Assembly: GCA_045546255.1 (NCBI GenBank)
Contig: JAZQCK010000035.1
Span: 88,790 to 152,789, forward strand
DNA from: RGIG5612 sp045546255
Lineage (GTDB): Bacteria > Bacillota > Clostridia > Lachnospirales > Lachnospiraceae
Direction: 5' to 3'
DNA length: 64,000 nt
In this document: positions 34,685-43,693 of the stretch, in pieces
How the letters are laid out: the number at the start of each line of letters is the position of its first letter
Position numbering within the stretch: position 1 is the first letter of the stretch
Position numbers and translations under genes: made by a program
Notes under the pieces: generated by a model
The model's database searches: none
Seen by the model: the letters and a program-made list of their open reading frames with translations, nothing else
What the model was told of the DNA's origin: nothing

Positions 34685-37366
34685 TTAATTCTTTTCAATC
34701 TTTACTGCACAAACCTTGTATTCCGGAATGCATGCGATATCATCGTAAACTGCGTTAGTCAGTTTGTTTGCATTTCCGTCAGGGAAGTGGAAGGTCATGA
34801 AGGACTCGCCTTCCGACACTTTCTTTCCGACTCTTGCAGTCGTTACCAGCTCACCTCGGCGGCTTGTAACTTTGACCTTATCTCCGTTCTTGATTCCGAT
34901 ACGGTCTGCATCGTGGAAATTCATCTCGATGTAAGACTCATTCACGATCTGAGTGATTCCTTTACTCTTTCCTGTCATAGCACGTGTGTTGTAGTGATAC
35001 AGCATACGTCCGGTGATCAGGATCGTCGGATACTCTTCATCCGGAAGCTCGACGGAAGGTTTGTATTTTGCAGGATAGAAGTAGCCAAGGCCCCTTGAGA
35101 ACTTACCGACATGCATGATCGGTGTTCCCGGATGGTCTTTGCCTGTGCACGGCCACTGGAGGCTCTCGCCAGCATCCAGTCTTGCATGGGAGATACCTGC
35201 AAAGCTTGGTGTCAGGGATGCGATCTCATCCATGATCTCAGCAGAGGTCAGATGCGGCTGCGGATATCCCATTCTGTTCATGACATCGATAAAGATATCA
35301 GTGTCGAGACGAGCATTTGTTCCGAGGTCAACTGCTTTGCGGACTCTCTGGACACGGCGCTCTGTATTGGAGAAGGTTCCTTCTTTCTCTGCGTAGCTTA
35401 CGCCCGGAAGGATAACGTCTGCATACTGTGCGGTCTCTGTCATAAAGAGGTCCTGAACAACCAGGAAGTCAAGGCTTGTTAAGGCTTTTTCTACATGATG
35501 GGTATCCGGATCGGTTACGATTGGATCCTCGCCGAAGATGTAAAGGCCTTTGATCTTTCCTTCGATCGCGCCCGGAAGAACTTCGGTTGCCTTAAGGCCC
35601 GGAACATGGTTCAATGTCTTGCCCCATGCTTTTTCGAATTTTGCCATAACAGCTTCATCTGCAACGTTCTGGTATCCCGGGAATTTCTCTGGAAGAGCAC
35701 CCATGTCGCAGGCACCCTGAACGTTATTCTGTCCACGGAGCGGATTTACGCCGCAGCCTGGTTTTCCGAGCTTGCCAACCATCATTGCCATGTTGGACAT
35801 ACTCATAACGCCTTCGGTACCTGTGCTGTGCTCGGTAACACCTAAGCAGTAGATGATCGGAGCCTTTTCTGCCTTTGCATACATTCTTGCAGCAGCTTTT
35901 AAGTCTTCTGCATCGATGTGGCAGATCTCAGCAACTTTTTCCGGTGTATAGTCTTTTACGATCTCTGCTAATTCTTCGAAGCCTTCGGTTCTTTCTTTGA
36001 TGAATTCCTCATCGATCAATCCTTCGTTGATGAAGATATTCATCATACCGTTTGCGAATGCAACGTTAGTACCCGGTTTGATCTTAAGGTGAATTGCAGC
36101 ATCTTTGGTCAGTGTGATATCACGCGGATCAACAACGATCAGTTTTGCTCCGCGGCGGGCAGCACGACGAATACGTGCACCAACAACCGGGTGAGCTTCT
36201 GTCGGGTTGGAGCCTACGACCATGATGACATCCGGCTCTTCCGTGATATCTTTGATCGTATTTGTCATAGCACCAGATCCTAACGTGATCGCCAGACCAT
36301 GAACGGATGCACTGTGGCAGACACGCGCGCAGTTATCGACGTTGTTGGAGTCGAATGCGCAGCGAACGAGCTTTTGCATCATATAGTTATCTTCGTTCGG
36401 AGCTCTGGAGCAGGAGAATCCTGCAAGGGCTTCGCCGCCATACTGTTTTTTGATATCCGTAAATTTCTGGGCGATCAGGTCTAATGCCTCATCCCAGGAA
36501 GCTTTTACGAATACACCGTCTTTCTTGATCAGCGGATCGGTCAGTCTGCCTTCGTCATGAACGAATTCGAAGGAACCGAAACGGCCTTTGACGCAGAGCT
36601 GTCCGTTGTTGGAAGGTCCATCAGCGCCTTCTACTGCAACGATCTTACCGTTCTTAACTACAAGATAGAACTGGCAGCCGGTTGCACAGTGCGGGCAGGT
36701 TGTAAGAACTTTTGTCGTCTCCCATTTACGGAATTTCTTTCCAGCTTTCAGGGAAAGAGCACCGGTCGGGCAGGACTGTACGCAGTTACCGCAGCTTACG
36801 CAGTTGGAGTCTGCAATCTTAATGCCCATAACCGGTGAAACAGTTGTCTCAAAACCTCTTTCCGTTGCAGCAATCGTACCATTGCACTGGATCTCCTGGC
36901 AGGTACGGACGCAGCGACGGCAAAGAATACATTTGCCCGGGTCATATACAAAGAACGGAGAAGAGTCGTCTGCCGGAATCTCACAGGTCTCGCCTGTGAA
37001 ATCGCCACGCTCTACTTCATATTCCATCGCATACTGCTGGAGTTTGCAGTCGCCGTTTGCAGCACAGCTCATGCAGTCTCCGGTATGGTTGGAAAGCATC
37101 ATCTCAAGGATGAATTTTCTGGATTCTAAAACTTCAGGTGTATCGGTGTGAACGACCATGCCTTCTGCTACAGGAGCAGCGCATGCGGTCATCAGTCCGC
37201 GTGCTCCCTCGACTTCTACCAGACACATTCTGCAGGAGCCGTCCGGAGCAAGTTCTTTCATATGGCAGAGAGTCGGAATCTCGATGCCAACTGACTGTGC
37301 CGCCTGTAAAATAGTTGTGCCTTCTTCTACCTGGACCTGAATTCCATCAATTGTCAAATTAATCAT
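34685..37366 (-). CDS. Formate dehydrogenase catalytic subunit, Cys-type, NuoG-like N-terminus
   Basis: An 893-residue iron-sulfur molybdo/tungsto-enzyme. From the N-terminus: a 2Fe-2S ferredoxin domain (CHMKEL, then CRMC), a His-ligated 4Fe-4S segment (HTGDCMSC and GDCKL), two 4Fe-4S motifs (CILCRRCVRTC, CVSCGNCVQSCP), then the bis-MGD domain opening with CPHCATGC. The catalytic residue lies in NVDNCARVCHSASV, where selenoenzymes have Sec; here it is Cys by normal codon. The start is ATG 37366, 8 bases behind AGGAGG; the GTG at 37375 overlaps that site. With the two genes upstream it forms a soluble NAD-linked enzyme. fdhD and a formate channel nearby support formate as substrate. Confidence 0.88.
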   Translation of the reverse strand: MINLTIDGIQVQVEEGTTILQAAQSVGIEIPTLCHMKELAPDGSCRMCLVEVEGARGLMTACAAPVAEGMVVHTDTPEVLESRKFILEMMLSNHTGDCMSCAANGDCKLQQYAMEYEVERGDFTGETCEIPADDSSPFFVYDPGKCILCRRCVRTCQEIQCNGTIAATERGFETTVSPVMGIKIADSNCVSCGNCVQSCPTGALSLKAGKKFRKWETTKVLTTCPHCATGCQFYLVVKNGKIVAVEGADGPSNNGQLCVKGRFGSFEFVHDEGRLTDPLIKKDGVFVKASWDEALDLIAQKFTDIKKQYGGEALAGFSCSRAPNEDNYMMQKLVRCAFDSNNVDNCARVCHSASVHGLAITLGSGAMTNTIKDITEEPDVIMVVGSNPTEAHPVVGARIRRAARRGAKLIVVDPRDITLTKDAAIHLKIKPGTNVAFANGMMNIFINEGLIDEEFIKERTEGFEELAEIVKDYTPEKVAEICHIDAEDLKAAARMYAKAEKAPIIYCLGVTEHSTGTEGVMSMSNMAMMVGKLGKPGCGVNPLRGQNNVQGACDMGALPEKFPGYQNVADEAVMAKFEKAWGKTLNHVPGLKATEVLPGAIEGKIKGLYIFGEDPIVTDPDTHHVEKALTSLDFLVVQDLFMTETAQYADVILPGVSYAEKEGTFSNTERRVQRVRKAVDLGTNARLDTDIFIDVMNRMGYPQPHLTSAEIMDEIASLTPSFAGISHARLDAGESLQWPCTGKDHPGTPIMHVGKFSRGLGYFYPAKYKPSVELPDEEYPTILITGRMLYHYNTRAMTGKSKGITQIVNESYIEMNFHDADRIGIKNGDKVKVTSRRGELVTTARVGKKVSEGESFMTFHFPDGNANKLTNAVYDDIACIPEYKVCAVKIEKN

Positions 37367-37378
37367 CTTAGGCACCTC

Positions 37379-39274
37379 CTATCGTTTCGTGATCGCGCCG
37401 AACTTGCAGTTAGCGAGGCAGGTTCCGCAGCCGATACATACATTGTTATCAATTACATGCGGCTCTTTTACGTTACCGGAGATTGCGTTCACCGGGCAGT
37501 TTCTTGCGCACAGTGTACAGCCCTTACATTTCTCCGGATCGATCCAGAACTCAAGGAGTGCCTTGCAGATGCCGGACGGACATTTCTTATCCTGCACATG
37601 TGCAAGATACTCATCTTTGAAGCATTTGAAGGTGGAAACGACCGGGTTCGGAGCAGTCTGTCCGAGTGCGCAGAGGGAATTCTTTTTGATCTTGTCGCAA
37701 AGGTATTCCATCTTATCAAGGTCTTCCATCGTTGCTTCGCCTGCGGTGATCTTCTCTAAGATCTCAAATAGTCTCTTTGTACCGATACGGCATGCTGTAC
37801 ACTTACCGCAGGATTCGTCGACCGTGAAATTCAGGAAGAACTTCGCAATGTCGACCATACAGTTGTCTTCGTCCATAACGATCAGACCGCCGGATCCCAT
37901 CATGGAACCGATCGCAATCAGGTTGTCATAGTCGATCGGGACATCTAAGTTATCAGCTGCAATACATCCGCCGGATGGTCCGCCGGTCTGAGCAGCCTTA
38001 AATGCTTTTCCGTTCGGAACACCGCCGCCGATCTCTTCTACGATCTCACGGAGCGTTGTTCCCATTTCTACTTCGACAAGACCGGTGTTATTGATCTTGC
38101 CGCCGAGTGCAAATACTTTGGTTCCTTTGGATTTTTCAGTACCCATGGAAGCAAACCACTCTGCACCGTTCATGATGATCTGAGGAATATTTGCCCAGGT
38201 CTCAACATTGTTCAGGATCGTCGGCTGTCCGAACAGACCTTTGACTGCCGGGAATGGCGGACGAGGTCTTGGCTCGCCACGTTTTCCTTCGATGGATGTC
38301 ATAAGAGCGGTCTCTTCACCACAGACAAATGCGCCTGATCCGAGTCTCAACTCGATATCGAAGCTGAAGTCTGTACCGAAAATGTTCTCACCTAAGAGTC
38401 CATATTCTCTTGCCTGAGCGATTGCGATATTCAGACGCTGTACAGCAATCGGATACTCAGCACGAACGTAGATGTAGCCCTGGTTGGAGCCAATCGCATA
38501 ACCTGCGATTGCCATTGCTTCTAATACAACGTGTGGATCTCCCTCTAAGATAGAACGGTCCATGAATGCGCCCGGGTCACCTTCATCGGCGTTGCAGCAG
38601 ACGAATTTCTGGACTTCGCCGCGGTTATTGCAGGCAAATTTCCATTTGAGGCCTGTTGGGAAACCAGCGCCTCCACGGCCCCTTAAGCCGGAGTCGATCA
38701 TCACCTGGATGACTTCATCCGGAGTCATTTCTGTGAGGCATTTGTAAAGAGCCTGATACGCATCCAGCGCGATTGCCTCATCGATGATCTCAGGAGCGAT
38801 CACACCGCAGTTTCTTAAAGCGACTCTCTTCTGTTTTTTGTAGAACGGAGTTTCGTTTAACGGAAGAATCGTTCCATCCTCTAAAACGGAATCTTTGTAG
38901 AGCAGCTCTTTTACCGGTTCGCCGCCCTCGACTAAGTGCTGGTCACAGACGGTAACAACATGCTCCGGAGTCATCATGGAATAGAAGGTTCCTTCCGGAT
39001 AAACGATCATGATCGGACCCAGTGCGCAAAGACCAAAGCAGCCGGTCTTAACGACCAAAACGTCCTTCAATCCTTTTTTCTCGAGCTCGCCCTCTAATGC
39101 GGAGATGATCTCTCTGGATCCGGAAGAGGTACATCCGGTACCGCCACAGATCAGAACCTGTTTCCGGTATCCGGTATTTGCTGCGAGTTTTTCGCCTTCT
39201 TCTTTGATCAGCTTACGAACCATAAGAAGTTCGCGTTTTTCTTCTCTGATTTTGTTTAATTGTTCTATTGTCAT
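37379..39274 (-). CDS. NuoF/HydB-like NADH-binding subunit
   Basis: A 631-residue iron-sulfur flavoprotein. The N-terminal thioredoxin-like 2Fe-2S domain has CGGTGC and GCFGLC. The NuoF core follows, with FMN/NAD loop GLRGRGGAGFPTG (about residue 195) and CGEETALM, then the 4Fe-4S site SCGKCTACRIG. Two C-terminal ferredoxin motifs, CKGCTLCARNCP and CIGCGTCLANC, are as in the beta subunits of electron-bifurcating hydrogenases and formate dehydrogenases. It would exchange electrons with NAD(H), and possibly ferredoxin. It lies 12 bases before the catalytic subunit gene. Confidence 0.9.
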   Translation of the reverse strand: MTIEQLNKIREEKRELLMVRKLIKEEGEKLAANTGYRKQVLICGGTGCTSSGSREIISALEGELEKKGLKDVLVVKTGCFGLCALGPIMIVYPEGTFYSMMTPEHVVTVCDQHLVEGGEPVKELLYKDSVLEDGTILPLNETPFYKKQKRVALRNCGVIAPEIIDEAIALDAYQALYKCLTEMTPDEVIQVMIDSGLRGRGGAGFPTGLKWKFACNNRGEVQKFVCCNADEGDPGAFMDRSILEGDPHVVLEAMAIAGYAIGSNQGYIYVRAEYPIAVQRLNIAIAQAREYGLLGENIFGTDFSFDIELRLGSGAFVCGEETALMTSIEGKRGEPRPRPPFPAVKGLFGQPTILNNVETWANIPQIIMNGAEWFASMGTEKSKGTKVFALGGKINNTGLVEVEMGTTLREIVEEIGGGVPNGKAFKAAQTGGPSGGCIAADNLDVPIDYDNLIAIGSMMGSGGLIVMDEDNCMVDIAKFFLNFTVDESCGKCTACRIGTKRLFEILEKITAGEATMEDLDKMEYLCDKIKKNSLCALGQTAPNPVVSTFKCFKDEYLAHVQDKKCPSGICKALLEFWIDPEKCKGCTLCARNCPVNAISGNVKEPHVIDNNVCIGCGTCLANCKFGAITKR

Positions 39275-39283
39275 GGCGCCCTC

Positions 39284-39784
39284 CTAACGATTCATGTAGC
39301 TGTCAATAATTTCAGCTACTTTCTTAGGTTCTACTTTGCCGTAAACATCGTCATTAACTGTCATGACAGGGGCAAGTCCGCAGGCACCTAAACAACGGGT
39401 GACATCAATTGAGAATTTCGTATCTTCGGTACATCCGCCGCTCGGAATCCCCAATTTGCTCTCAACTGCCTCTAACACCTTTTCAGAGCCCTTAACGTAG
39501 CAGGCTGTACCAAGACAAACGGATACGTTGTATTTGCCCTTCGGATTCAGAGAGAATTGAGAATAGAACGTTACAACACCATAGACTTCCGCTACGGAGA
39601 TCTGAAGCCCTGCAGCGATCATCTCCTGGACCTCTAACGGAAGGTATCCATAGATACCCTGAGCTGCCTGAAGTACAGGCATAAGAGCTCCCGGCTGATC
39701 TTTGTGAGCTTCAATGACTTCGCGCAAAGCCTGTTCCTGTTCTAAAGTTCCCTGGAACTTTACAGTTGTTTTCGCTTTTGCCAT
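39284..39784 (-). CDS. NuoE/HydC-like 2Fe-2S subunit
   Basis: A 166-residue thioredoxin-like ferredoxin subunit. Cluster ligands are in SVCLGTACYVKGS and the later TRCLGACGLAP. The helical N-terminus includes PGALMPVLQAAQGIYGYLP, typical of NuoE. It is the first gene of the three-gene formate dehydrogenase unit. The NuoE-NuoF-FdhA order fits an NAD-dependent, perhaps bifurcating, complex. Confidence 0.92.
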   Translation of the reverse strand: MAKAKTTVKFQGTLEQEQALREVIEAHKDQPGALMPVLQAAQGIYGYLPLEVQEMIAAGLQISVAEVYGVVTFYSQFSLNPKGKYNVSVCLGTACYVKGSEKVLEAVESKLGIPSGGCTEDTKFSIDVTRCLGACGLAPVMTVNDDVYGKVEPKKVAEIIDSYMNR

Positions 39785-39869
39785 ATTTCCTTCCTCACTT
39801 CATTTTTCTACCCAACAGTTGCAATAAAACAGAGCACAACCCGAAGATTGTACATATTTTTATACATGT

Positions 39870-39897
39870 ATTATACATGAAGGAAAAATACAACAAA
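39870..39897 (-). promoter_or_regulatory. Candidate promoter of the formate dehydrogenase operon
   Basis: On the minus strand, TTTGTT (39897-39892), 16 bases, TATAAT (39875-39870), about 85 bases before the NuoE start. The -10 lies inside a direct repeat, TATACATG at 39861 and again at 39872, which may be a regulator site. Confidence 0.4.
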
Positions 39898-39998
39898 ATA
39901 AAAATTATGCAATTTGTGTAATTATTTTTAGACGATTTCAGTTTATCTGTAAGAAATTGCCGAAAAGGAAAAAATGCTGTAAAAAAACAGGGTTTTAT

Positions 39999-40030
39999 GA
40001 AAAAAGGCTGACGCAGATTCCGTCAGCCTT
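39999..40030 (-). terminator. Intrinsic terminator of the YbjQ gene
   Basis: AAGGCTGACG (40004-40013) pairs with CGTCAGCCTT (40021-40030), and on the minus strand a run of six T follows. It lies just past the YbjQ stop codon. Confidence 0.85.
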
Positions 40031-40064
40031 GCGTGCTTTTAGCTCGTGCAGGGAATTTTGATCT

Positions 40065-40397
40065 TTAATAATATGAAATGTCCACGATCACAGCGGTGCC
40101 TTTTGCAACGACAAAGAGAGTTTCGTTGTTTGGACCGCAGAAATGATATTCAGCTCCTGCTCCGATGATGGCATTCGCACCGAGTGCTTCCGCCTGTTCA
40201 ACAAGTTTGCTGTATGCAGCGGATGTGCCTTCTACAAAGCACTCGTCAAATTCCTCTGGTGTCATTTCGGAAATACTTTTTGGATTTGTACCTCTGAGAC
40301 CACCGATTTTCCCGCCGATAAATGCCTGCCCGGTAAGGACCTTTTTATATTTTACGATCTGCTGTCCTTCAATACTGTTTGTAGTAGTAGTAACCAT
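40065..40397 (-). CDS. YbjQ-family (UPF0145) protein
   Basis: A 110-residue protein with the YbjQ/DUF74 pattern: an N-terminal strand ending in the conserved threonine-rich turn, VLTGQAFIGGKIGGLRG, then an EQAEALGANAIIGAGAEY helix-strand. Members form pentameric rings and are loosely called heavy-metal binding, without a proven role. It is a single gene between the formate genes, with its own terminator. Confidence 0.85.
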   Translation of the reverse strand: MVTTTTNSIEGQQIVKYKKVLTGQAFIGGKIGGLRGTNPKSISEMTPEEFDECFVEGTSAAYSKLVEQAEALGANAIIGAGAEYHFCGPNNETLFVVAKGTAVIVDISYY

Positions 40398-40479
40398 AAC
40401 TGCTCCTTCCTATCAAATGTTACGGTATGTTATATCCTATCTGTATTATTGTATATCTTATGAGGCAAAAGAAAAAGTA

Positions 40480-41325
40480 TTAATCTTCAGTAAGGATATC
40501 CATTTTCTTTTTGCGGCGAAGGTAGATATACCAATAAGGCAGACCAACGCAGATTGCGCCGCCGATGATATTTCCAATCGTGACAGGAAGAAGATTTCCG
40601 ATAAAGATATTTCCGGCAGTGATCGCGCTTGGATCAACGCCCGCTGCAATAGCAGCATCTGCAAATGCCGGGACTGCTTTTGCGAAAAGGCCGGCAAAGA
40701 GATAATACATATTGGCAACGCTGTGTTCAAATCCGCAAAGCACAAACATCAGGATCGGGAAGAAAAGGCCAACGATCTTACCTACTATATCTTTTGCTGC
40801 GAATGAGATCCAGACTGCGATGCAGACGAGAAAGTTACAGAGAATTCCTTTGATAAGAGCATCACCGAAAGAGATGCCGCATTTTGATACTGCGGTTGAG
40901 ATGACTGATACGGCAACTCCGTTATCAAATAATGCAACTTGATGACTGAAAACAATGCCGGCAGCAAGAAGAATGCTTCCAATAAAGTTTCCGATATAAA
41001 CCAGCACGAGATTTTTAACGACGCCTTTTAAAGAGACCGCTTTCTCAAGCAGCGGAACGATCAACAGACAGTTACCGGTAAATAATTCTGAGCCGGCGAT
41101 CAGCACCATGGTAAGACCACCAGGGAACACGATGGCACCTAAGAATTTACCAAGTGATGCAGGCTTCACTGCTACCGCGACTGTTGTTGCTGCGATTCCT
41201 CCGATTGCAATAAACAGACCGGCCATGATTGCAAGGACGATCAGTTTGAGTGTTGGAGTGTTTACCTTGCTTTTACCGATCTGGATATAGTTCTGGGCGA
41301 CGTCAGCAGGTGAAAAAAAGTTCAT
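40480..41325 (-). CDS. Formate/nitrite transporter family channel
   Basis: A 281-residue pentameric channel protein of the FocA/NirC/HSC family with six helices. Features are the N-terminal FFSPADVAQNYIQIGKSKV, the KPASLGKFLGAIVFPGGL omega-loop region, GSELFTGNCLL, and FEHSVANMYYLFAGL on helix 5, which holds the central His. Its place between formate dehydrogenase and fdhD argues for formate rather than nitrite or hydrosulfide. Confidence 0.9.
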   Translation of the reverse strand: MNFFSPADVAQNYIQIGKSKVNTPTLKLIVLAIMAGLFIAIGGIAATTVAVAVKPASLGKFLGAIVFPGGLTMVLIAGSELFTGNCLLIVPLLEKAVSLKGVVKNLVLVYIGNFIGSILLAAGIVFSHQVALFDNGVAVSVISTAVSKCGISFGDALIKGILCNFLVCIAVWISFAAKDIVGKIVGLFFPILMFVLCGFEHSVANMYYLFAGLFAKAVPAFADAAIAAGVDPSAITAGNIFIGNLLPVTIGNIIGGAICVGLPYWYIYLRRKKKMDILTED

Positions 41326-41395
41326 AATACCTCTCCTTTTTATGTGTCAATTAATTTACCGTATTTGAGAGCGTTCAAAGTCATAGGCGGTTTGG

Positions 41396-42166
41396 TCAAC
41401 TATGGCTTTCCACTTCAAAGATTTCAAATTGGTCCGGATATGCCCGGCAGATCAAAGTCAGTCCGTACTCCTTTGCCAAAAGAAGGGATTCTTCTGTCGG
41501 AACCGCTTTTGTAACCAAAACGGGAATCCCGGCGGATACTACTTTTTGAACCATATCCACAGGTACTCTTCCGGAAGTATAGAGAATCGATTCGGAAAGA
41601 GGAGTTTCGTTTAAAAGAGCGAACCCAATCGCCTTATCGATCGCATTATGACGTCCGATATCTTCTGCCACAAAAAGAATGTTGCTTAAGTGACTTATGA
41701 AACAGGAATGAGTCCCTTGCGTTGTGCGGTGAAGTTCCACCCCATTTGAAAACTTCCGTGCAAGGGCATAGATCCATTCCGCTTTCCATTCCAAAGCAGG
41801 AACCTGTCTTAACTTACGGCTTCCTTCTTTTGTCAGAAAGCTGCGGTTAGATGTACAGCAGCTTGGCTCGGCACCATTCCATTCTTCCCAGTTGATCTCA
41901 TGGTTCAGGAAAACGCGGGCTTCGTTTTCAGAAGAGCAGAAGAAGAGCTTTTCAATTTCGGAAAGGGAATCGATGAGTCCTTCTGTATATAGCCTTCCGA
42001 TCACAAGCTCCTTTAAATGTGTTTTGGTGCAGACGAGCTTGAATGCCAAAACCTCATTTACATAGACCGAAAGAACATGCTCTTTCAAGACAGCATCTTC
42101 CGAGAAGAAACTGTCGCCATTGATCGATATGGTTTTCTTTTTTACTTTTTCGATATTGTCGTTCAT
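41396..42166 (-). CDS. fdhD: Formate dehydrogenase accessory sulfurtransferase
   Basis: A 256-residue FdhD, which passes sulfur from a cysteine desulfurase to the molybdenum cofactor of formate dehydrogenase. LVIGRLYTEGLI, the FVAEDIGRHNAIDKAIG segment and YTSGRVPVDMVQK are family hallmarks. The cysteine loop reads PSCCTSN instead of the common CxxC, so the first Cys is kept and the second is shifted to the next position. It lies 70 bases upstream of the channel gene and probably forms a transcript with it. Confidence 0.93.
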   Translation of the reverse strand: MNDNIEKVKKKTISINGDSFFSEDAVLKEHVLSVYVNEVLAFKLVCTKTHLKELVIGRLYTEGLIDSLSEIEKLFFCSSENEARVFLNHEINWEEWNGAEPSCCTSNRSFLTKEGSRKLRQVPALEWKAEWIYALARKFSNGVELHRTTQGTHSCFISHLSNILFVAEDIGRHNAIDKAIGFALLNETPLSESILYTSGRVPVDMVQKVVSAGIPVLVTKAVPTEESLLLAKEYGLTLICRAYPDQFEIFEVESHS

Positions 42167-42248
42167 GAGTACTGCGTTTCTTCTTTGAACTTGTCGACTA
42201 GTTATTTAAACCAAGAGAATTGTAGCACAGAGATTGGAAAATACTACT

Positions 42249-42274
42249 AAAAAAAACTCTGCAGGAGCAAAGTT
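42249..42274 (-). terminator. Intrinsic terminator of mnmA
   Basis: On the minus strand, AACTTTGC-TCCT-GCAGAGTT (one G-U pair) is followed by a run of T. It is 134 bases past the mnmA stop and just before the fdhD gene. Confidence 0.55.
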
Positions 42275-42319
42275 AGTAATATATTTCAAAAAAACAACAA
42301 TTTTTCCAAAACTGTTGGG

Positions 42320-42343
42320 AATTGTATGGATTTTAATACAATT
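42320..42343. promoter_or_regulatory. Palindrome in the mnmA-fdhD gap
   Basis: AATTGTAT and ATACAATT separated by 8 bases. It looks like an operator for a dimeric regulator, but I cannot name it. The remainder of this 241-base gap holds the mnmA terminator and AT-rich DNA. Confidence 0.4.
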
Positions 42344-42407
42344 TGTGGGGGAACATTTTTTATGAAAAGAATGTTTTAGAAGGAAGCGATAGAGGAGGGC
42401 CGCAGTT

Positions 42408-43490
42408 TTACAGAACGTCAGTGATCGTACCGCCGCCTACGACGATGTCACCATCATAGAGAACGACTGCCTGGCCCATGGTGATGGCGCGCTGAGGCTC
42501 TTCAAATTCGACACGAAGCGTGTCTGCATCCGGCTGTGTCACCGTTGCCCATTGTTCTTTTTGACGATAGCGGACCTTTGCCTTGAGACTCATCGGCTCT
42601 TTAATCTCCGGAACAGAAATCAGATTGATGTCATGTGCGACCAGACTTGTAGAAAAGAGATCTTCGTTTTTACCCAGTACAACGTTATTGTTTTCCATAT
42701 CCAGACGGCAGACATAGACCGGTTCCGGAACAGAAAGACCTAAGCCTTTCCGCTGGCCGATGGTGTAGCGGATAATGCCTTTGTGTCTTCCCATCACATT
42801 TCCTTCCCGGTCAACAAAGTCTCCTTCCGGAAATTCTTTTCCGGTATAGGATTCAATAAAGTCCGCATAAGAGCCGTCCTGAACAAAACAGATATCCTGA
42901 CTGTCATGCTTTTTGGCATTGATAAAATTCTGCTCCTCAGCAATCTTTCTTGTTTCCGCCTTTTCCATTCCGCCAAGAGGGAAGTGTGTATGAGAAAGCT
43001 GATCCTGCGTCAGATTATATAAAACGTAACTCTGATCCTTGCTTTCATCCACAGATTTTTTAAGGAGAAAACGGCCGCTTTCCTCATCCTTTTCAATCTG
43101 CGCATAGTGTCCTGTTACGATTTGGTCGCATCCGAGTTCTTTTGCACGGGCATACAGTTTATCGAATTTCAGGAAACGGTTGCAGTCGATACAGGGGTTT
43201 GGAGTCATCCCTTTTTCATAAGCTTCCACAAAGCGCCGGATCACGCACTCCTCGAAACGATCGGAAAAGTTGAACACATGGAAGGGAATGCCAAGATGAA
43301 ATGCAACATTTCTGGCATCTTCCACGTCATCTAAAGAACAGCAGGTATGATCCTTCGGGATACCGACCTCTTCATTCTGAAAAAGTTTCATGGTAACTCC
43401 GATGCAGTCAAAGCCTGCTTCTTTCATTAAATATGCGGCAACGGAGGAGTCCACTCCGCCGCTCATTGCGATCAGCGCTTTTTTGTTCAT
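42408..43490 (-). CDS. mnmA: tRNA 2-thiouridine(34) synthase
   Basis: A 360-residue enzyme that thiolates U34 of Lys, Glu and Gln tRNAs. The PP-loop ATP motif AMSGGVDSSVAAY is at the N-terminus. The catalytic Cys pair sits in NPCIDCNRFLKF (about residue 100) and in DSQDICFVQDG (about residue 200). GQRKGLGL is the tRNA-binding segment. It is of normal length and a single gene. Sulfur donors such as IscS are not in the window. Confidence 0.95.
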   Translation of the reverse strand: MNKKALIAMSGGVDSSVAAYLMKEAGFDCIGVTMKLFQNEEVGIPKDHTCCSLDDVEDARNVAFHLGIPFHVFNFSDRFEECVIRRFVEAYEKGMTPNPCIDCNRFLKFDKLYARAKELGCDQIVTGHYAQIEKDEESGRFLLKKSVDESKDQSYVLYNLTQDQLSHTHFPLGGMEKAETRKIAEEQNFINAKKHDSQDICFVQDGSYADFIESYTGKEFPEGDFVDREGNVMGRHKGIIRYTIGQRKGLGLSVPEPVYVCRLDMENNNVVLGKNEDLFSTSLVAHDINLISVPEIKEPMSLKAKVRYRQKEQWATVTQPDADTLRVEFEEPQRAITMGQAVVLYDGDIVVGGGTITDVL

Positions 43491-43611
43491 GCTAAGTATT
43501 CTAAATTGTAAGGAGATTCTTGTAAACTTTTTTTATGAATTGGTGAAGCAGACAGGCCGAAAAAGGACAATATTATAGTGTGAAAGTTTCATGTTTTCTA
43601 CACGGGATTTG

Positions 43612-43640
43612 TTGCAATTGAAACGTTGTCATTGTATTAT
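43612..43640 (+). promoter_or_regulatory. Promoter of the cystatin-like lipoprotein gene
   Basis: TTGCAA (43612-43617), exactly 17 bases, TATTAT (43635-43640), 53 bases before the ATG at 43694. Confidence 0.6.
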
Positions 43641-43693
43641 CAAAATGCATAAATATGTGACACGGAATCTCTTGAAAAAGGAGGTCTAAGATC

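Noticed and set aside
34685..37366. Possible selenocysteine in the formate dehydrogenase
   Set aside because: The frame is continuous with an ordinary Cys codon at the catalytic position; no in-frame TGA or SECIS-like hairpin is needed.
42255..42280. 12-base match (AGGAGCAAAGTT) to the right arm of the galK-nrdD element
   Set aside because: Matches of this length are expected by chance in 64 kb, and here it forms part of the mnmA terminator hairpin.
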